Below are positions 23,398 to 37,000 of a DNA stretch of 58,458 nucleotides, piece by piece. The DNA is from Zygnema cylindricum (Eukaryota; Streptophyta; Zygnematophyceae; Zygnematales; Zygnemataceae): NCBI GenBank assembly GCA_037447655.1, contig JBBHKE010002375.1:1-58458 (forward strand). The letters are read 5' to 3'. The notes under the pieces were generated by a model. It was not told where the DNA came from. It ran no database searches and was given only the letters and a program-made list of their open reading frames with translations. Each line of letters begins with the position of its first letter. Within the stretch, counting starts at the first letter, position 1. The position numbers and the translations under genes were made by a program.

Positions 23398-24213
23398 TGT
23401 GTTTTTAGAGAAATACCCTTTCGTGGTTATATCAGTCCCAATTTTAATTAAGATGGTATTGAATATTGGTGAAACACTAAAATGATTACATGCATTCACC
23501 ATCGTCTTGTTGGACAAAGTCAAAAGTTGACTAAAAAATGGCTTTAATAGAGAATCGATACATGACCAGAGACTCACTTGTTACTATCGTAAATCGTTTT
23601 GATTATTTATAGAAAAGTTGTACTGTAATGTCCACCCTATCAAACCTGAAAATGATTCAGTTATTGATTTAATTGGTAAAAAAATTTAACTATATACAAT
23701 GAATATTCTACAAAATTGATGCATAGAATTACTATTAGTGAAGAGGTGGCAAATTTTCAAATTTTTTTCTCGGGACCAAAAAGCCTGGCTCAAAAATCTC
23801 TCAAAATGCCCTTGAATGTTATATTTAAAAAAAAAAAAAAAACCTTTTTGAACTCAAGGTAGAATGATATTGAACGCATCGAACTCGTCAACACCTTAAT
23901 TTTTTATTTTCTCTTCAATAGGATGGAAACTACGGTAACTTTAAACAATTACGACTATCACATGATACGAAAAATATTTGAAACTCTATCACTAAAGAAT
24001 GCTTTTTCCAAATAATATTCCATAAAAAATTCCATCGACATTTTATTTTCCTAGAAATGAATAAAATCTTGTTCATCTTCAAGAATTGAATTATACTACA
24101 CTTTTCAACACTAAAATCTACATGTGACATTAGATACTCTCAATTGATTCTTCCTTCCTCGGTTTTACTTCGACTACCAACTTATTCTCCCAACAAATTA
24201 AAACACCGATAAT
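23398..24213. other. 3' flank of the chorismate-lyase-like gene
   Basis: AT-rich, with homopolymer A around 23828-23842. Downstream of the minus-strand gene that ends at 24214. Nothing recognisable beyond possible 3' UTR. Confidence 0.4.
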
Positions 24214-27200
24214 TTATGAATTTATGGGACCCAAATATTTTTCAAGAGTTCGCGAAAAAACTTCGTATATGAGAGTCAACGGTCGTCCACTATGATAAAA
24301 CAAATAATGCCGTGCCCAAAATGGTCCATCAATTTGAAAAGTCCTGCAAAAAAGATACAGACATGAGTACACCATAATTAGTGAGGATCTTCCTCCATTA
24401 TCCTATTCGTACAATGTTACGTATTTACAATTTTTTTTTTAAAGTAAATCCGGTAATGAATTCAAAACATACAAGTGACAAAACATTTAAAAAACATATC
24501 GCGTAATGAAGTTACAAATGCAACAAATTACAAAACTTAAAAAAAAAAACCATATCCTGTATTAAACTACAAATGTAACATAACAATGTCACAAAACGTT
24601 TGAAATATTTAGTATCGCAACAAAGCAGAGTCATCTTGTCCTTGATCATAAATTTTGGTCTTAGAAAACTCACTCTTCTAACGGCGTTGAATTTCCCACA
24701 TAGAGCCGTTGAACAGAACGGAAAAGTTCTGTCCGTTGTCGGGAAAAATTTACCCACATGGGTTCCTGGACTTCTTTTAAATATCCGTCTACTTCTTCGG
24801 CAGCCCACCAGGAAGCAGCATATGCGAGAATTTCACCTTCTTTGGTTCGTAAATAAACCTACAATAAGAAAAGAAAAAAAAAGGGAAAAAAAATGGAGTG
24901 ACCGAGAATACGGAGCTAAATGGGGGCTGTTTTGAGCGAAGACAAATACGAGGTCGGATAGGGATTTATATATCCAAGCCATACATGAAGATATTAGTCG
25001 TCGATAAAACAGAAAAAAAGGGGAAAAAACATGTATGTCTTTTGGAATTTTACCATAAGTGAAAGAACATAAAAAAGCTCAACAAACAAAAAGTAAAAAG
25101 CAAGTAAAGAAAAATTGAAAAAAAGTCAGAATAAGAGAAAACAAATTCAACCTACTTGTCTTTGCAATCTTGGCCCCGGAACCAGCGCCACCTCAGCAGG
25201 CAACCCCTCCAAATTTTGTCCTATGTGCCTCATTTCCACACAATCCACTGCCACGTGGCAGCCTGTCAGAAGATTCAAGTGTCGCGTCACAGAGCCGTCA
25301 CTCAGAAGCATGAGACGCCAGGCTGGCGAAAGCAGATGAGACAAATTGCCAGTCTCCAAGACCTGTTCCGCGTCACCCTGTGAGGGAGAGAAGAGGAAGA
25401 GGGAGAGGGAGAGGGAGAAGGAGAGGGAGAGGGAGGAGAGAAAGAGAAAAGGGAAAAGGCCATCAGCAGAAAAGACAAGATTCGGTTCTCCAAAACTTTT
25501 TTCACCTCACCAGAAGGGGGATGGGGAGGGAGAGGGAGAGGAAGAATGGAAGGGGGCGGTCGATGGGGAGGGAGAGGGAGAGGGAGAGGGAGTGGGAGAT
25601 GGAGAGGGAGAGGGAGAGGGAATGGGAGAGGGAGACGGAGAGGGAGTGGGAGAGGGAGTGGGAGAGGGGGAGGGAAAGGGAGGGGAAAGGGGTGTCAGCA
25701 GATAAGACAAATTTTCTCCATATATTGTTCGATTCCCCTCTCCCTCTCTCTATCCCTCTCCTTCAAGGATTCGCGAACCCCAACTCCTTCACACACAAAA
25801 AATTAGAGCCCGAAATTGGATCTCCTTCCCCCCCTCTTGCCCTAGCTCCTCTCTGTCCCGTTCCCTCTCTCCTCTCCCCCTCTGCCTCTCCCTCTCTCTC
25901 AAAGAGAAAGAAAGAAGAGGGAGAGGGAGAGAGACAAACACACTGGGAGAGAGAGGGAGAGAGGGAGAGAGGGAGAGGGGGAGAGGGGGAGAGGGAGAGA
26001 GGGGGAGAGGGGGAGAGGGGGAGAGGGAGAGAGGGAGAGAGGGAGAGGGAGAGAGGGAGAGAGGGAGAGAGGGAGAGAGGGAGAGAGGGAGAGAGGGAGA
26101 GAGGGAGAGAGGGAGAGAGGGAGAGAGGGAGAGAGGGAGAGAGGGAGAGGGAGAGAGAGAGAGGGAGAGAGGGAGAGAGGGAGAGAGAGAGAGAGGGAGA
26201 GAGGGAGAGAGGGGGGAGAGGGAGAGAGGGGGGAGAGGGAGAGAGGGAGAGAGGGAGAGAGGGAGAGAGGGGGAAGGGGAGGCGGAGGAGGAGGGGGAGG
26301 GGAAGGGGGGGAGAAGGGAGAGGGGGAGCAGAGATGGGGGGTGGGAGGGAAAAGATAGGAGAGGGAGAGGGAAAGGGGAAGAGAGGGATAGGAAAAAAAT
26401 AAGGAGGGTGAGGGAGAGGTAGGAAGGATTGGGAGAGGGAGAGAGGGAGAGGGAGAGGGGGAAGAGAAAGAGGGCGAGAGAGACTGAGAGAGAGAGAGAG
26501 GTGTTTCGCGTCGTAATGTCTTTACCTCCCATATGGGATCCACCGGATGCCAAGACTCCACATCTGTCCACGTGGTAGTAGGAGGAGAAGGAGGAGATGA
26601 GGAGAGAGAAGGGGAAGGATAAGGAGAAGACTGCCACCCTAAATTGCCACGTGGCAATCCTGCGCCTCCATTCTCTCTTCTCTCCCCTTTCACAGCCTGT
26701 GAATTTCCTCCTGCCACGTGGCAGTCACTGTCACATGCTGCCACCTGGCGTTGAGTGGTAAAATGCAATCCTGAATTTTCCTCGGAGCAGGTATGCTGAC
26801 GTGGCAAAGCCCCATTGGAAGATTCCTGCAAGCTGGCACGGGATTGTCCCATACTAGACACTGATTTTGTCTTTTTTTGCGTTTGGTTAAGTTTGGTATA
26901 GGGAGAAGGAGAGGGAGCGGGAGAGGAAATTAGAGAGGAGGAAGGAGAGGGAGAGTGGGAATGGGAGGTAGAGGGGGAAGAAGAGGGAGAGGGAATGTAT
27001 GAGGAGCGTGATTTACGACAAATTGTCACATTGGTTGGAAATTTTTTGGTCTTTTCTGACAGTTTTCTATCGTAAATGGTGACAAGCTGACAGCTGGCAT
27101 TGGAAATCGGAGTTGATAACTCAGGGTTGCCACGTGGCAGAAGATCCATAAATGCGCCACGTGGCAGAATCTCTATGGATCTGCCAACTGGCAGTCTACT

Positions 27201-27233
27201 GGAGATTGTGACAGAAGATCCGGCGGTTATCAT
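24214..27233 (-). CDS. Chorismate-lyase-like protein (DUF98/Ycf21 family), four exons
   Basis: Minus-strand exons 27233-26526, 25377-25156, 24858-24674 and 24343-24214 join in frame (phases 0,0,2) to 414 codons plus TAA. The C-terminal half has the family order: [131 protein letters not shown]. Cyanobacterial members make 4-hydroxybenzoate from chorismate, and red-algal plastids carry the gene as ycf21. Activity here is inferred from family. The first 236 residues are Ser/Pro-rich and low in complexity, far longer than the family core, and may hold a plastid transit peptide. Start at 27233 is the first ATG of the open frame; an earlier start is not excluded. Intron 1 is a giant purine/pyrimidine repeat. 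Exons 1 and 2 hold copies of TGCCACGTGGCA. Confidence 0.85.
25249..27194. repeat. Dispersed palindrome TGCCACGTGGCA (about five good copies, several variants)
   Basis: Exact 12-bp palindromes at 25249-25260, 26645-26656, 26712-26723 and 27128-27139. GCCACGTGGCA occurs at 27156-27166, and weaker forms at about 26570 (CCACGTGG), 26738 (TGCCACCTGGC), 26797 (GACGTGGCA) and 27182 (TGCCAACTGGCA). All lie in coding exons 1 or 2, none in intron 1. Each contains the plant G-box core CACGTG. In the reading frame they encode LPRG- or CHVA-type peptides. Confidence 0.8.
25380..26500. repeat. Long GGGAGA/GAGAGG microsatellite filling intron 1 of the chorismate-lyase-like gene
   Basis: Over 1 kb dominated by GGGAGA and GAGA repeats on the plus strand, which is C/T on the coding (minus) strand. 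A CTCCCTCTC island near 25735-25905 has the opposite polarity. It starts close to the donor at 26525 and runs to the acceptor at 25378. Long frames through it (RERE- or SLPLS-type) are translation artefacts. Confidence 0.92.
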
Positions 27234-28120
27234 TTTTACAAAATTGCAAGGAAAAAAAAAAAGGAAAATATGAAAGGAAAAATTATAAGAAGAAAATTAT
27301 AAGAAGATAAAATCACACAAAGGAATTATGAAAGAAAATTATGAAAAGCTATCGATAATAAAAGTTAAAAAAAAAAAAAGGAGAGAATTGAAAGAATTGA
27401 AGGATTTTTAAGTTGAAATCGGAGGTTATTTCTCCTGGTTTGCCAAAAAATTAGGTTTGAGTTAGGGTTCAGGGTTTCAGATTAAAGCTCTAAGGCTTAG
27501 GGTTAGGGTTTTGGCTTAGGGTTAGTTCGAGGTAAAGTTTTATATTTAGGGTTAAGGGTCAAATTTAGGGTTTTTGAGGAAGATTTGAGTCATTTACGAG
27601 CAATTGTTTTACTAAAAATCATGGATTTTGAAAAGTTAATAAAAATGTAGTCCATGATCTGTCGGGAATTTAGTTTATTTCCAAACCCTAAAATCGTCAA
27701 AGTACTGTAGCGATATTTCCTTGTTAAATCGGCTTGAAAAGACACTAATACAAATAAAAAAAACAAAAACTGACAATATCAATTTAGAGTTCTAGAAAAA
27801 TAAAAAGTTAAATAAAAAATTCCGAGGCTGAAATGGTGTGTAACAACCAAAAAAAAAAACAACCTTTCGGGAGAAGAGATTAACACCATTAGCGAACCAG
27901 AGAGCAAAAAAAGCGTAGTCAGAAAACGTTTTGTTTTGATCAAAAAACGGACACAAAACATAAAACCGCACTAAAAACGTAAACGTGCCAGACACGTGGA
28001 CACGCTTTGATAATTCGACATCAATACAGGTCTGTTTGAACAGTGCGAGTACAAAGTTATAAAAGGCGCAGGAAATTCCCCCTTTATTGTAGGCGCAGAA
28101 AACCTAAAGTAAACCCGGAG
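27234..28120. promoter_or_regulatory. Upstream region of the chorismate-lyase-like gene with telomere-like motifs
   Basis: At 27470-27580 there are repeated TTTAGGG, CTTAGGG and GTTAGGG motifs, which read CCCTAAA or AACCCTAA on the coding strand; another AACCCTAAAA occurs at about 27683-27692. AAACCCTAA (telo-box) motifs are common in plant promoters and 5' UTRs, and TTTAGGG is the plant telomere repeat. Position 240-450 bases before the ATG fits a promoter or leader. Nothing else recognised up to 28120. Confidence 0.45.
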
Positions 28121-28321
28121 TAAGGGTACTTTCGCATGTGCTAAAGTTACAGTTATTTTCTGTCGTTTTGTTACATAAGAAAAAAAAGAGAAAATCCGCA
28201 GCCGTACCAAAAAATTGAAATTACCACCGTACAAGTTGCGTTACCGTGAAACTTTATGCGTACTGAAGTTTGTCGTCTAGCGCGATGCAATTTCTCGTCT
28301 AGCGCGATTCGACCCACTTTA

Positions 28322-29079
28322 GGGTAAAATTCCATTAGGCGGTCCCAGTAAATGTACGGAAAATTCTACTGGCAGCATTTACTGGAAGACTATTCCATTT
28401 TGTCGGGCCAGTAACAAACCTTCCTCAATTATGATTGGCACCACGTAGGTTAAAGTCCAGATTTTAAAATCTTAAATAAAATCTTCAAACGGAAAGTCAC
28501 AACGAAATATCTGTACAACCAGAGGTAGTTAATGCTTCGTACATAAAGTTTGCGGCCAGATTTTTGATTTTGAAGACGGAAATCAAAATTTCGAAACGGA
28601 ATGGCAAAAAGACGCAGCAAACTTTGAAGGTCGCGGCAAACTTTGAATGTCGGTGGATGTCAGACGGAGCGTGCCAAAATATTTTCGGCTCACCTGTATC
28701 CAGCGTGGCAGGCGGCTCATGGACCGTACGACGTAGGCACATGGCCTATACGACGTGTAGACTTGTGATCGCTTGTTCAAAGCGGATATTGTTTTGCTTT
28801 TTCACGTGTACCAATGGTACACGTCTAGTACCGTACAACTCTCCTCGCGAGGAGAGTATCGTCACACTGGATGATGTGAGCGATTGCTTCCCGGATTTGA
28901 AAAAGTGGAATATCCAACGGCCAGGAATTACGCCTATATCATTGGAGTTTCCCGACAACTTTCCAGTAACGATATATCGTTTGACAAAAACAAAATTAAG
29001 GTACGGCGTGGTACGATATGAACAAACTTGTACGGCAACCAGTAACAAACCACACTTTTCGTCTAATGGAATTCTACCC
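28322..29079. mobile_element. Nested PIF/Harbinger-type element E (GGGTAAAATTCC family)
   Basis: Ends GGGTAAAATTCCATTAG and CTAATGGAATTCTACCC with TTA on each side (28319-28321, 29080-29082). A 178-codon frame starts inside at 28564 and runs past the right end to 29100; it has no family I can recognise. A perfect palindrome ctcctcgcgaggag lies at about 28842-28855. Confidence 0.8.
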
Positions 29080-29082
29080 TTA

Positions 29083-30480
<1,398 letters not shown>

Positions 30481-31313
30481 TTAGTGTCCTTCAATCTCAT
30501 CCTCAAACTTTATATAAAATCACCTCGAAAGGTGATTTTAAATAAAGTTCCATGAGGTGAGCGAATAAGCAGTTGTTGTCCCACGTGTCGGAAGTTTTTG
30601 GCAAATTTTGTGCGCGGAGTACCAAAAAAAATAACCCACTACACGTTTGCAGCCTATGCCTGAATTTTTTCCGTGCGCTTTTTTTCCGTACAAGGGCCGT
30701 GGAGGGGGTCTCGAACAACGGACGCCATTTCGCAAAAGTGAAGTTCGTGAAAGCACCTCTCTCTTGCTCCCTCTCCCACTATCGCGTCTATCTCACAATT
30801 CTTGCAATGAAAAATATCAATAATGGTATCAAATGAAAGATCCCTAAAAACTATTTCTTTCGACTATCTTTGGGCGTATTTTGATGGCAAGTAGAGTGAA
30901 AAAAGTAGACTTAAAAAACAAAATCGGAAAACCATGGCAAAAGGTTTTAGAATTTGTGACGTCGACGCTGTCGTAATTTGAGCGTGACGTCAAAATGTCA
31001 CAAACCGTTAACATCTACAATATCACAAGTAGCTAGACGTCTACAACCGTCATTATTTTGTAAACATCATCAATTCTAGCAAGTTTTGTAATCGTATACA
31101 AGCGTCACAAATTTCACCCACGTCTACATCAGTCACAACCTAAAGTAAAGATTTCATTTCTTTTCATACGAATGCTCTGAAAGTAGTACAGAGAATCTTA
31201 GCTAAAAACATAGTTACAAGACTAAAGTTTTTGTTACATGCGAAAATACCTAAAGGGTACATCCCCATGCACTTCTATGTCGACATGTGTTTACTCGAAA
31301 TCGTTAATTAAGG

Positions 31314-32305
31314 GCACTTTCCCATGTAGCCGAAACTTTAATCTTGTAACTTAAATTTCTAAGAAGATTCTCCATACTACTTTGAGAGCATTCTGATGTA
31401 AGCGCAAATAACTTGTTACTTTGAAAAGTGATAAGCGTAAACTTGTACAAAACATGTGACAGATAAGCGGTAGCGAAACTTCCACTCGGCTTAAATATCA
31501 GACATCCACCCACACGGTTTTTTTTATGGTTTTTTAAGGTTTTTTAGTACATTTTCAATCACTCATAATGTCTATATGCCACATTGTTGACGTGGAGGCA
31601 TTGTAGATGTTTAGGGTTTGTGACATTATGACGTCACGCTCAACTATGACAACGCTGACGTCACAAATTCTACAACCTTTCGCCATGGTTTCGCGATTGT
31701 GTTTTTTTGTCCTTTATCAATCTACTTGCCAATAAAATACGCCCAAAGATAGTTAAAAGAAATCGCTTTTAGACATCTTTCATTAGATACCATTATTAAC
31801 GTTTTTATTTGTAAGAATTGTGAGATAGACGTGGTAATGGGAGAGGGGGAGAGAGAGAGGCACATTCACAAACTTCGCTTTTGCGAAACGGCGTCCGTTG
31901 GTCGTGACCCCTCCACGGCCTCTAAACGGAAAAAAGCGCACGGAAAAAAGTCACACACAACTTGTAAACATGCACTGGGTTTTTTTTTTCGTATTCCGCC
32001 CACAAAAATTGTCAAAAACTTCCGACACGTGCGACAACATCTGCCCATTCGCTCACCTCGTGGAACTTTATTTAAAATCACCTCGTGAGGTGATTTTATA
32101 TAAAGTTTGAAGATGAACTGGAAGAACGTGAAAGTGGGGCGAAATGCCCTAGACGATAAATTGAAGCACATACAAAGTTTTAAGGTAAAGCAACTTGTAC
32201 GGTGGTTATTTCAATATTTTGGTGGTTGCGGATTTTCTCGTTTTTACCAAGTTATAGAGGAAAACGACAAAAAATAACTGTAACTTAGCACATGGGAAAA
32301 TGCCC
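31314..32305. mobile_element. Nested PIF/Harbinger-type element F (GGGCACTTTCCC family)
   Basis: Ends GGGCACTTTCCCATG and CATGGGAAAATGCCC, TAA on each side (31311-31313, 32306-32308). The interior is a diverged relative of D2, including the palindrome AAAATCACCTCGTGAGGTGATTT at about 32074 and the GAGGAAAACGACAAAAAATA block near the right end. Non-coding. Confidence 0.82.
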
Positions 32306-32890
32306 TAAGTTTGTGACGATTGTATAATTCGACAATACACATGACGCCTGTCATCGTGTACAATTTTTCTTTGCCGCACTGTATTTTTTCTAACTTTTTG
32401 AAGTGTTGTAAGACACATCATAATTTTTGAAACAATTCGGTATGTCGCTTGTCATTACGTGACATCCTAGATGTAAAACCTTGCATCCGTGGCTGTGCAA
32501 CATGCATTTGCGTAGACCTCTCCCGTCCGGCCGCCCTGACTTCGCAAAATTTTCAACTATGCGTGAAATGACATTGCAGCCTCGAGACCCCTACAAAAAA
32601 AAAATCCGTACAAGGTGCATGCGGATAAAAACGAACAGTCCTTTACTTTTTTCAGTCATCAAAACTTTTGAAAACTTTTCACACATGGGAATATTTTTTC
32701 CTTTTTGGGTAAACGATTCTACTTTGCCTAAATGACATACATTGCGGATGTGGCTTATGATAAGTTTGAAGATGACGTGACAGCGGGTCGAAAAAACAAA
32801 AGATGACAAATTTTCGTAAATCTTAAGTTTGAGAATGACGCAAATTGACGCAAATTGTACTCTACAAATTTGAAGTTTCTTCGTACGGTT

Positions 32891-34060
32891 TGTCATGCCG
32901 CATCGTGTCAGTTGCATGTGCGTACGATATCATGCCCGCACACACGATATTCAAGGTGCGCACGATATAATGCACGCACGCGCGGTATTTCGGATAGACG
33001 CGCGATATTTCGCACGCACGCGCGGTATTCTGTATGCACACACGATTTTATGCATGCACGCCACTTTAATGTTGTTTCATTCGCACGTGCGATTTCACGT
33101 CGATTCATTTATTTTCACGTTTGGTTGTATAGTACTAATTTTGTGCGATTCCTTTCATTTCGTGCCTAGGTACAAGATTTTCGAAGTATGGACGCGAAAT
33201 ATCGTTTGGGTGATGTAGCGCGATTTCCGGAATGTTTCGTGCGATATGTTTCATTTCGTGCGTATGTACGTGGTTTCGGAAGTATCGACACGAAGTAAAG
33301 TTTGGCGCCGAATCGCAATTTGCAGGAGTAATGGTGACGCTTCGATACCTTCTATTTATTTAGGTCGCGAATCCATGTAGGTTCGCGCATACATGTACTT
33401 AGGGAGGGTATTTACCTTCGGACAGTGGATTTTGTCAAGCGTACGGCAATGATGTTGGCCTCCTATTGGCCAACATCATAAGTAATTTAATGCATGAAAA
33501 GTAGGCTAGATGAAGGCTATTTTTGCTTAGGCCTAGCGTAGCTCCTACTTAGGATAATGCTTAGACTTAGAGAAATTTAGTTTTCGGACAAGAATTTTCT
33601 TTTGGCGGCGGAGTTTTTTTCTTGCTTCCTCTTTGACACCGATTGCCCACCATTTTATTTTCGTCTTGTTAGCTAGTGGTATATGCTAGTTAGTGTACGG
33701 ATTTTTCGCTACTTGTGTTCTGCCTCGTTTTTAATCCACACGGCTTCGGCCAAGTCTGGAAGGTTTCCCTCCAAATTTGTCTTTTTGGCGATTGGTGGAG
33801 CGGAGGCTTGAGGCGTGGCATCTTGTATTGGGCTGTGCCGTTCTCCGGACAGCTAGACGGTTGGTTTGAGTGTATTTGTTTGTGTGGCATTTCGGTTGTC
33901 TTGTAAAAGTGCCCTTTTTACCGAATCCGAATTTCTTGGTTTGGTTGGAAGTGTTTATTTTGCTTCGTTGCTTTCCGTTGAGATAACTCTTGTAAAGAAT
34001 CCGTTAAAGACCCGAGATTCTAGTGTCTACCTCGTGGCTTAGTATTCTTGTCCAAAAGCT
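32891..34060 (+). repeat. 5' LTR of the outer LTR retroelement (approximate right border)
   Basis: The segment starting TGTCATGCCGCATCGTGTCA is repeated in direct orientation at 42629-43815. The first 180 bases are a degenerate tandem array of CACGATAT / GCACGCACG motifs, which suggests an enhancer-like U3. The left border is fixed by comparison with the uninterrupted sequence at 22441-22450. Its right border near the motif CTCGTGGCTTAGTA is uncertain. Confidence 0.65.
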
Positions 34061-37000
34061 GAACTTTTCAAAATCACATTTTCTAAAAGTCTATTTTTTT
34101 TAAATAAATTATTAAAAATATAAATTTTATTTCATAAAAAAAATATTACCTTTCATATTTAGTTTTTATTCTTATTTTTGTCTTTCCATTTTCCTTCCAC
34201 TTTATCTTTCATTTCCAGTTTTGCTTCTCAGTTTGGTGTGAGAACAGAAATCTAAATAAAATAAAAATATAAATTACATTATTTTCAATATAAAATCTAT
34301 CTTTTCATTCCTAGATTTTCTTCCACCTATTTCTGATCCAGTTTCTTCCTTTTGATCCCGCTTTATCTTTCTACAAGTTTCACTCGTACTTTCTCTCCAT
34401 TTTTGCTTTCGCTTTAAGTTTTGCCTTGGAAAAAAATATCATAAAAAAAAAAATTATAATTTTTTTTTGATAAAAAAAAACACACACACATTTTGTTTTT
34501 GTTTTTTGTTTTATTCTTTTGTGCTTTCAATCCTTGTCTTCTATCTTGCTGCCACTCTATTAATGGTCTGCAGATTAAGGTCTAAAAAAATTAGTCAGAT
34601 TTTTGGGTTAATTTGCGGAATTAGAGTTAATCTGCGAAATTAGGGTTTGGCCGCGGATTTAGGGTTTGGGCTGCAGATTCAGGGTTTGTACGGATTTAAG
34701 GTTTAATTTTTGGAATTCTCAACCCTAGGTTAGCATATTACTGTCCCTTGGTCGCAGATTTCTTGTTTTTGCAGCGTTGAATTAGGGTTTGTGAAACCCT
34801 TTTCTCTAATCTTACCTCCCTTCCAAATTTATTTGCCTTTCTTTTCTTTGTTCCCGTATATCTTTTTTTCTTCCTTTGGGTGTGGACATTCACAAGGTGA
34901 GGGCCCGTGCGGTCCAGAGGACACTGGGAGGAGACCCTTTTTAGAGGAAATTTTGAGATCAGATTGTGGAGCGGATTTAAACTTTGGCACTCTACAAAGC
35001 CCCAACTGCGACGACCACCTGCGGCTCACCTTTGATAATCACCAGATTATTAAAGGTGTTTGTAAGTATTTCAATGCCGTGCGGGTGAGATGCGTCACAA
35101 TATAGTGTGGACACTCGTGTAGGGGATCGGTGTGGTTTGGTTCTATTATGAACCTTCCTTTTTGAGCATTTGCATTTTCCTTGCTTTCCTTGCCTGCTAT
35201 CTGGCCCTGAGTGGCCTTGAGTTTCCCTGTGACTATCTGGATTAGATTTTCTTTCATAGATCTTGCGAATGGGTGACACTGTTTAGACAATTTTTTAAGT
35301 TTGTCGCTGTAAATCTGCACTGAAAGGTGTTTGGATAGTTCTCTGTTTGTTTTTATTGATCTGGCCCTTTGCCCTTGCCCCATTGTTTACAGGGTAAACG
35401 TTTAGATATTTCGACTTTTTGCTAGATCTGACCACCGGGACTTTTAAAGACTTCGTGTGTTGACTTGTCTTGTGTGGTTTGGCCTTATATTTGACGCAAC
35501 TCAATTAGGTCGTTCCGTTTTTTCATAGTCGTAATCGAGGGTTTTCTCTTCGTTTATGCCCACGGATTGGGATAACTTACGTTATCAATTCGGATCTACC
35601 CGTGGTGGGACAGTTTTTCGTCCACCGCAATTAGATCTTTTTAGTTTTCATGAGGTTACGGACGCACAGTTACGGTTGCGGCCCATAGATCTCCGTTAGT
35701 TCGGTCAGTATTAACCACAATCTCATCATTATCATCGGTTTTCTTTAAGTCATACCTAGATAAAACAGCAGAAGACTTTTTCACAGGAAATATTTTCTCA
35801 TCCTCTTACATTTCAATTTTTGGTTAGTCCAAATTTGGAACAACCAATGCATCTTCCTTTTCACAACATGGCTTCCTCCTCAGAGGAATCCATAAGTAAA
35901 ATGCAATTATGTTTTTCTGTATTGAAGGTTACCATGTCCTTATCTTATTTCCGCATGCTTTATGAAACAGAAATGAGGAACTTAGCCTTCCAATATTAAG
36001 ACTGGTTCAACCTTAGGTTTGCTTTCTCTCTCCTTGGCCGATACCTTCGCGTTTCGGCTCTCACTTTATACACACGGTAGTATGAGAGTATATGTCAAAT
36101 GACTGAGCACTCACCACCTTTTGGAGGTTACCCAGCCGTCCCTGGCGAGGAAGAAATTCCCTACTAGGTGGTTGTTCCGGCAGTATTAGACGTTAATGGA
36201 GATGAGCTATATCCACCCATCCCCGAGATTCCTCAACCGTGTCCTGTGGCCGCCCATGCGGCGGTTCTAGCTAGACCGAGAGGATTTATTCTTTTACGTG
36301 ACCCGCTATCAGCATGTTCGATCTTCTCCAAGAAGAATACTGGATACAAAATCCAGATCAGGTTAAGGAGTTGATGAACTTCAAACGTAGGCTTGGTGAG
36401 ACTGCCCGTGCTTTACGAGCTCAAATGGAGACCCTTCGGGAACCATTACTGGACCTTATGTCCGATGCAGAGGTTGTCCAAAAATTAGTGGGATAGATTC
36501 CTCCTCAATCAAAAATATTCATTCAAACTTATATGAGTTAAACATACAGGCTGGAATTTACCTTTAAGCTAGCGGTTAAATATGCGGTTAGGTAAGAGAA
36601 GCAATCGTCGTGTTGGGATGCTCATGAAAATCCTAAATCTGAAAGAAACTAATTGACCGATCCCCACCACCTCCGAGGAACCCGTGGCCTTCTAATAGGC
36701 CTCCAAAGGCGTTGGCCATGGGAAACCCGCCATTTAATTCTGGAGACCGATTGTGTTTTCGTTGTGGAAACACGGGGCACGATGCTCGCATGTGCCCAGA
36801 TAAGTCAGCCACATGCACCCATTGCCAAAAAAAATAACATTATGTCAACCGTTGTCATATTAAGGACCCTATTTTTTTGTATCAAAATCAAATTCAGAAC
36901 GGTGGAATTTCTACCCATTCTGCCAAGCTGGTCACTCCTCCTATGGAGACCGAGATAGAGGCGACTCCTCCTAAGATCTCTCGACGAGAGAGGGAAAAAG

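Noticed and set aside
23036-23577. Frames with poly-Gly across the foldback element
   Set aside because: They cross the C34 tract and the TIRs of a MITE; no coding pattern.
25380-27233. Very long Arg/Glu- or Ser/Leu/Pro-repeat frames of 340 and 444 codons
   Set aside because: They are translations of the GGGAGA microsatellite. Only the 5' part of the minus-strand one (27233-26526) is accepted as exon 1, because it splices in phase to conserved chorismate-lyase sequence.
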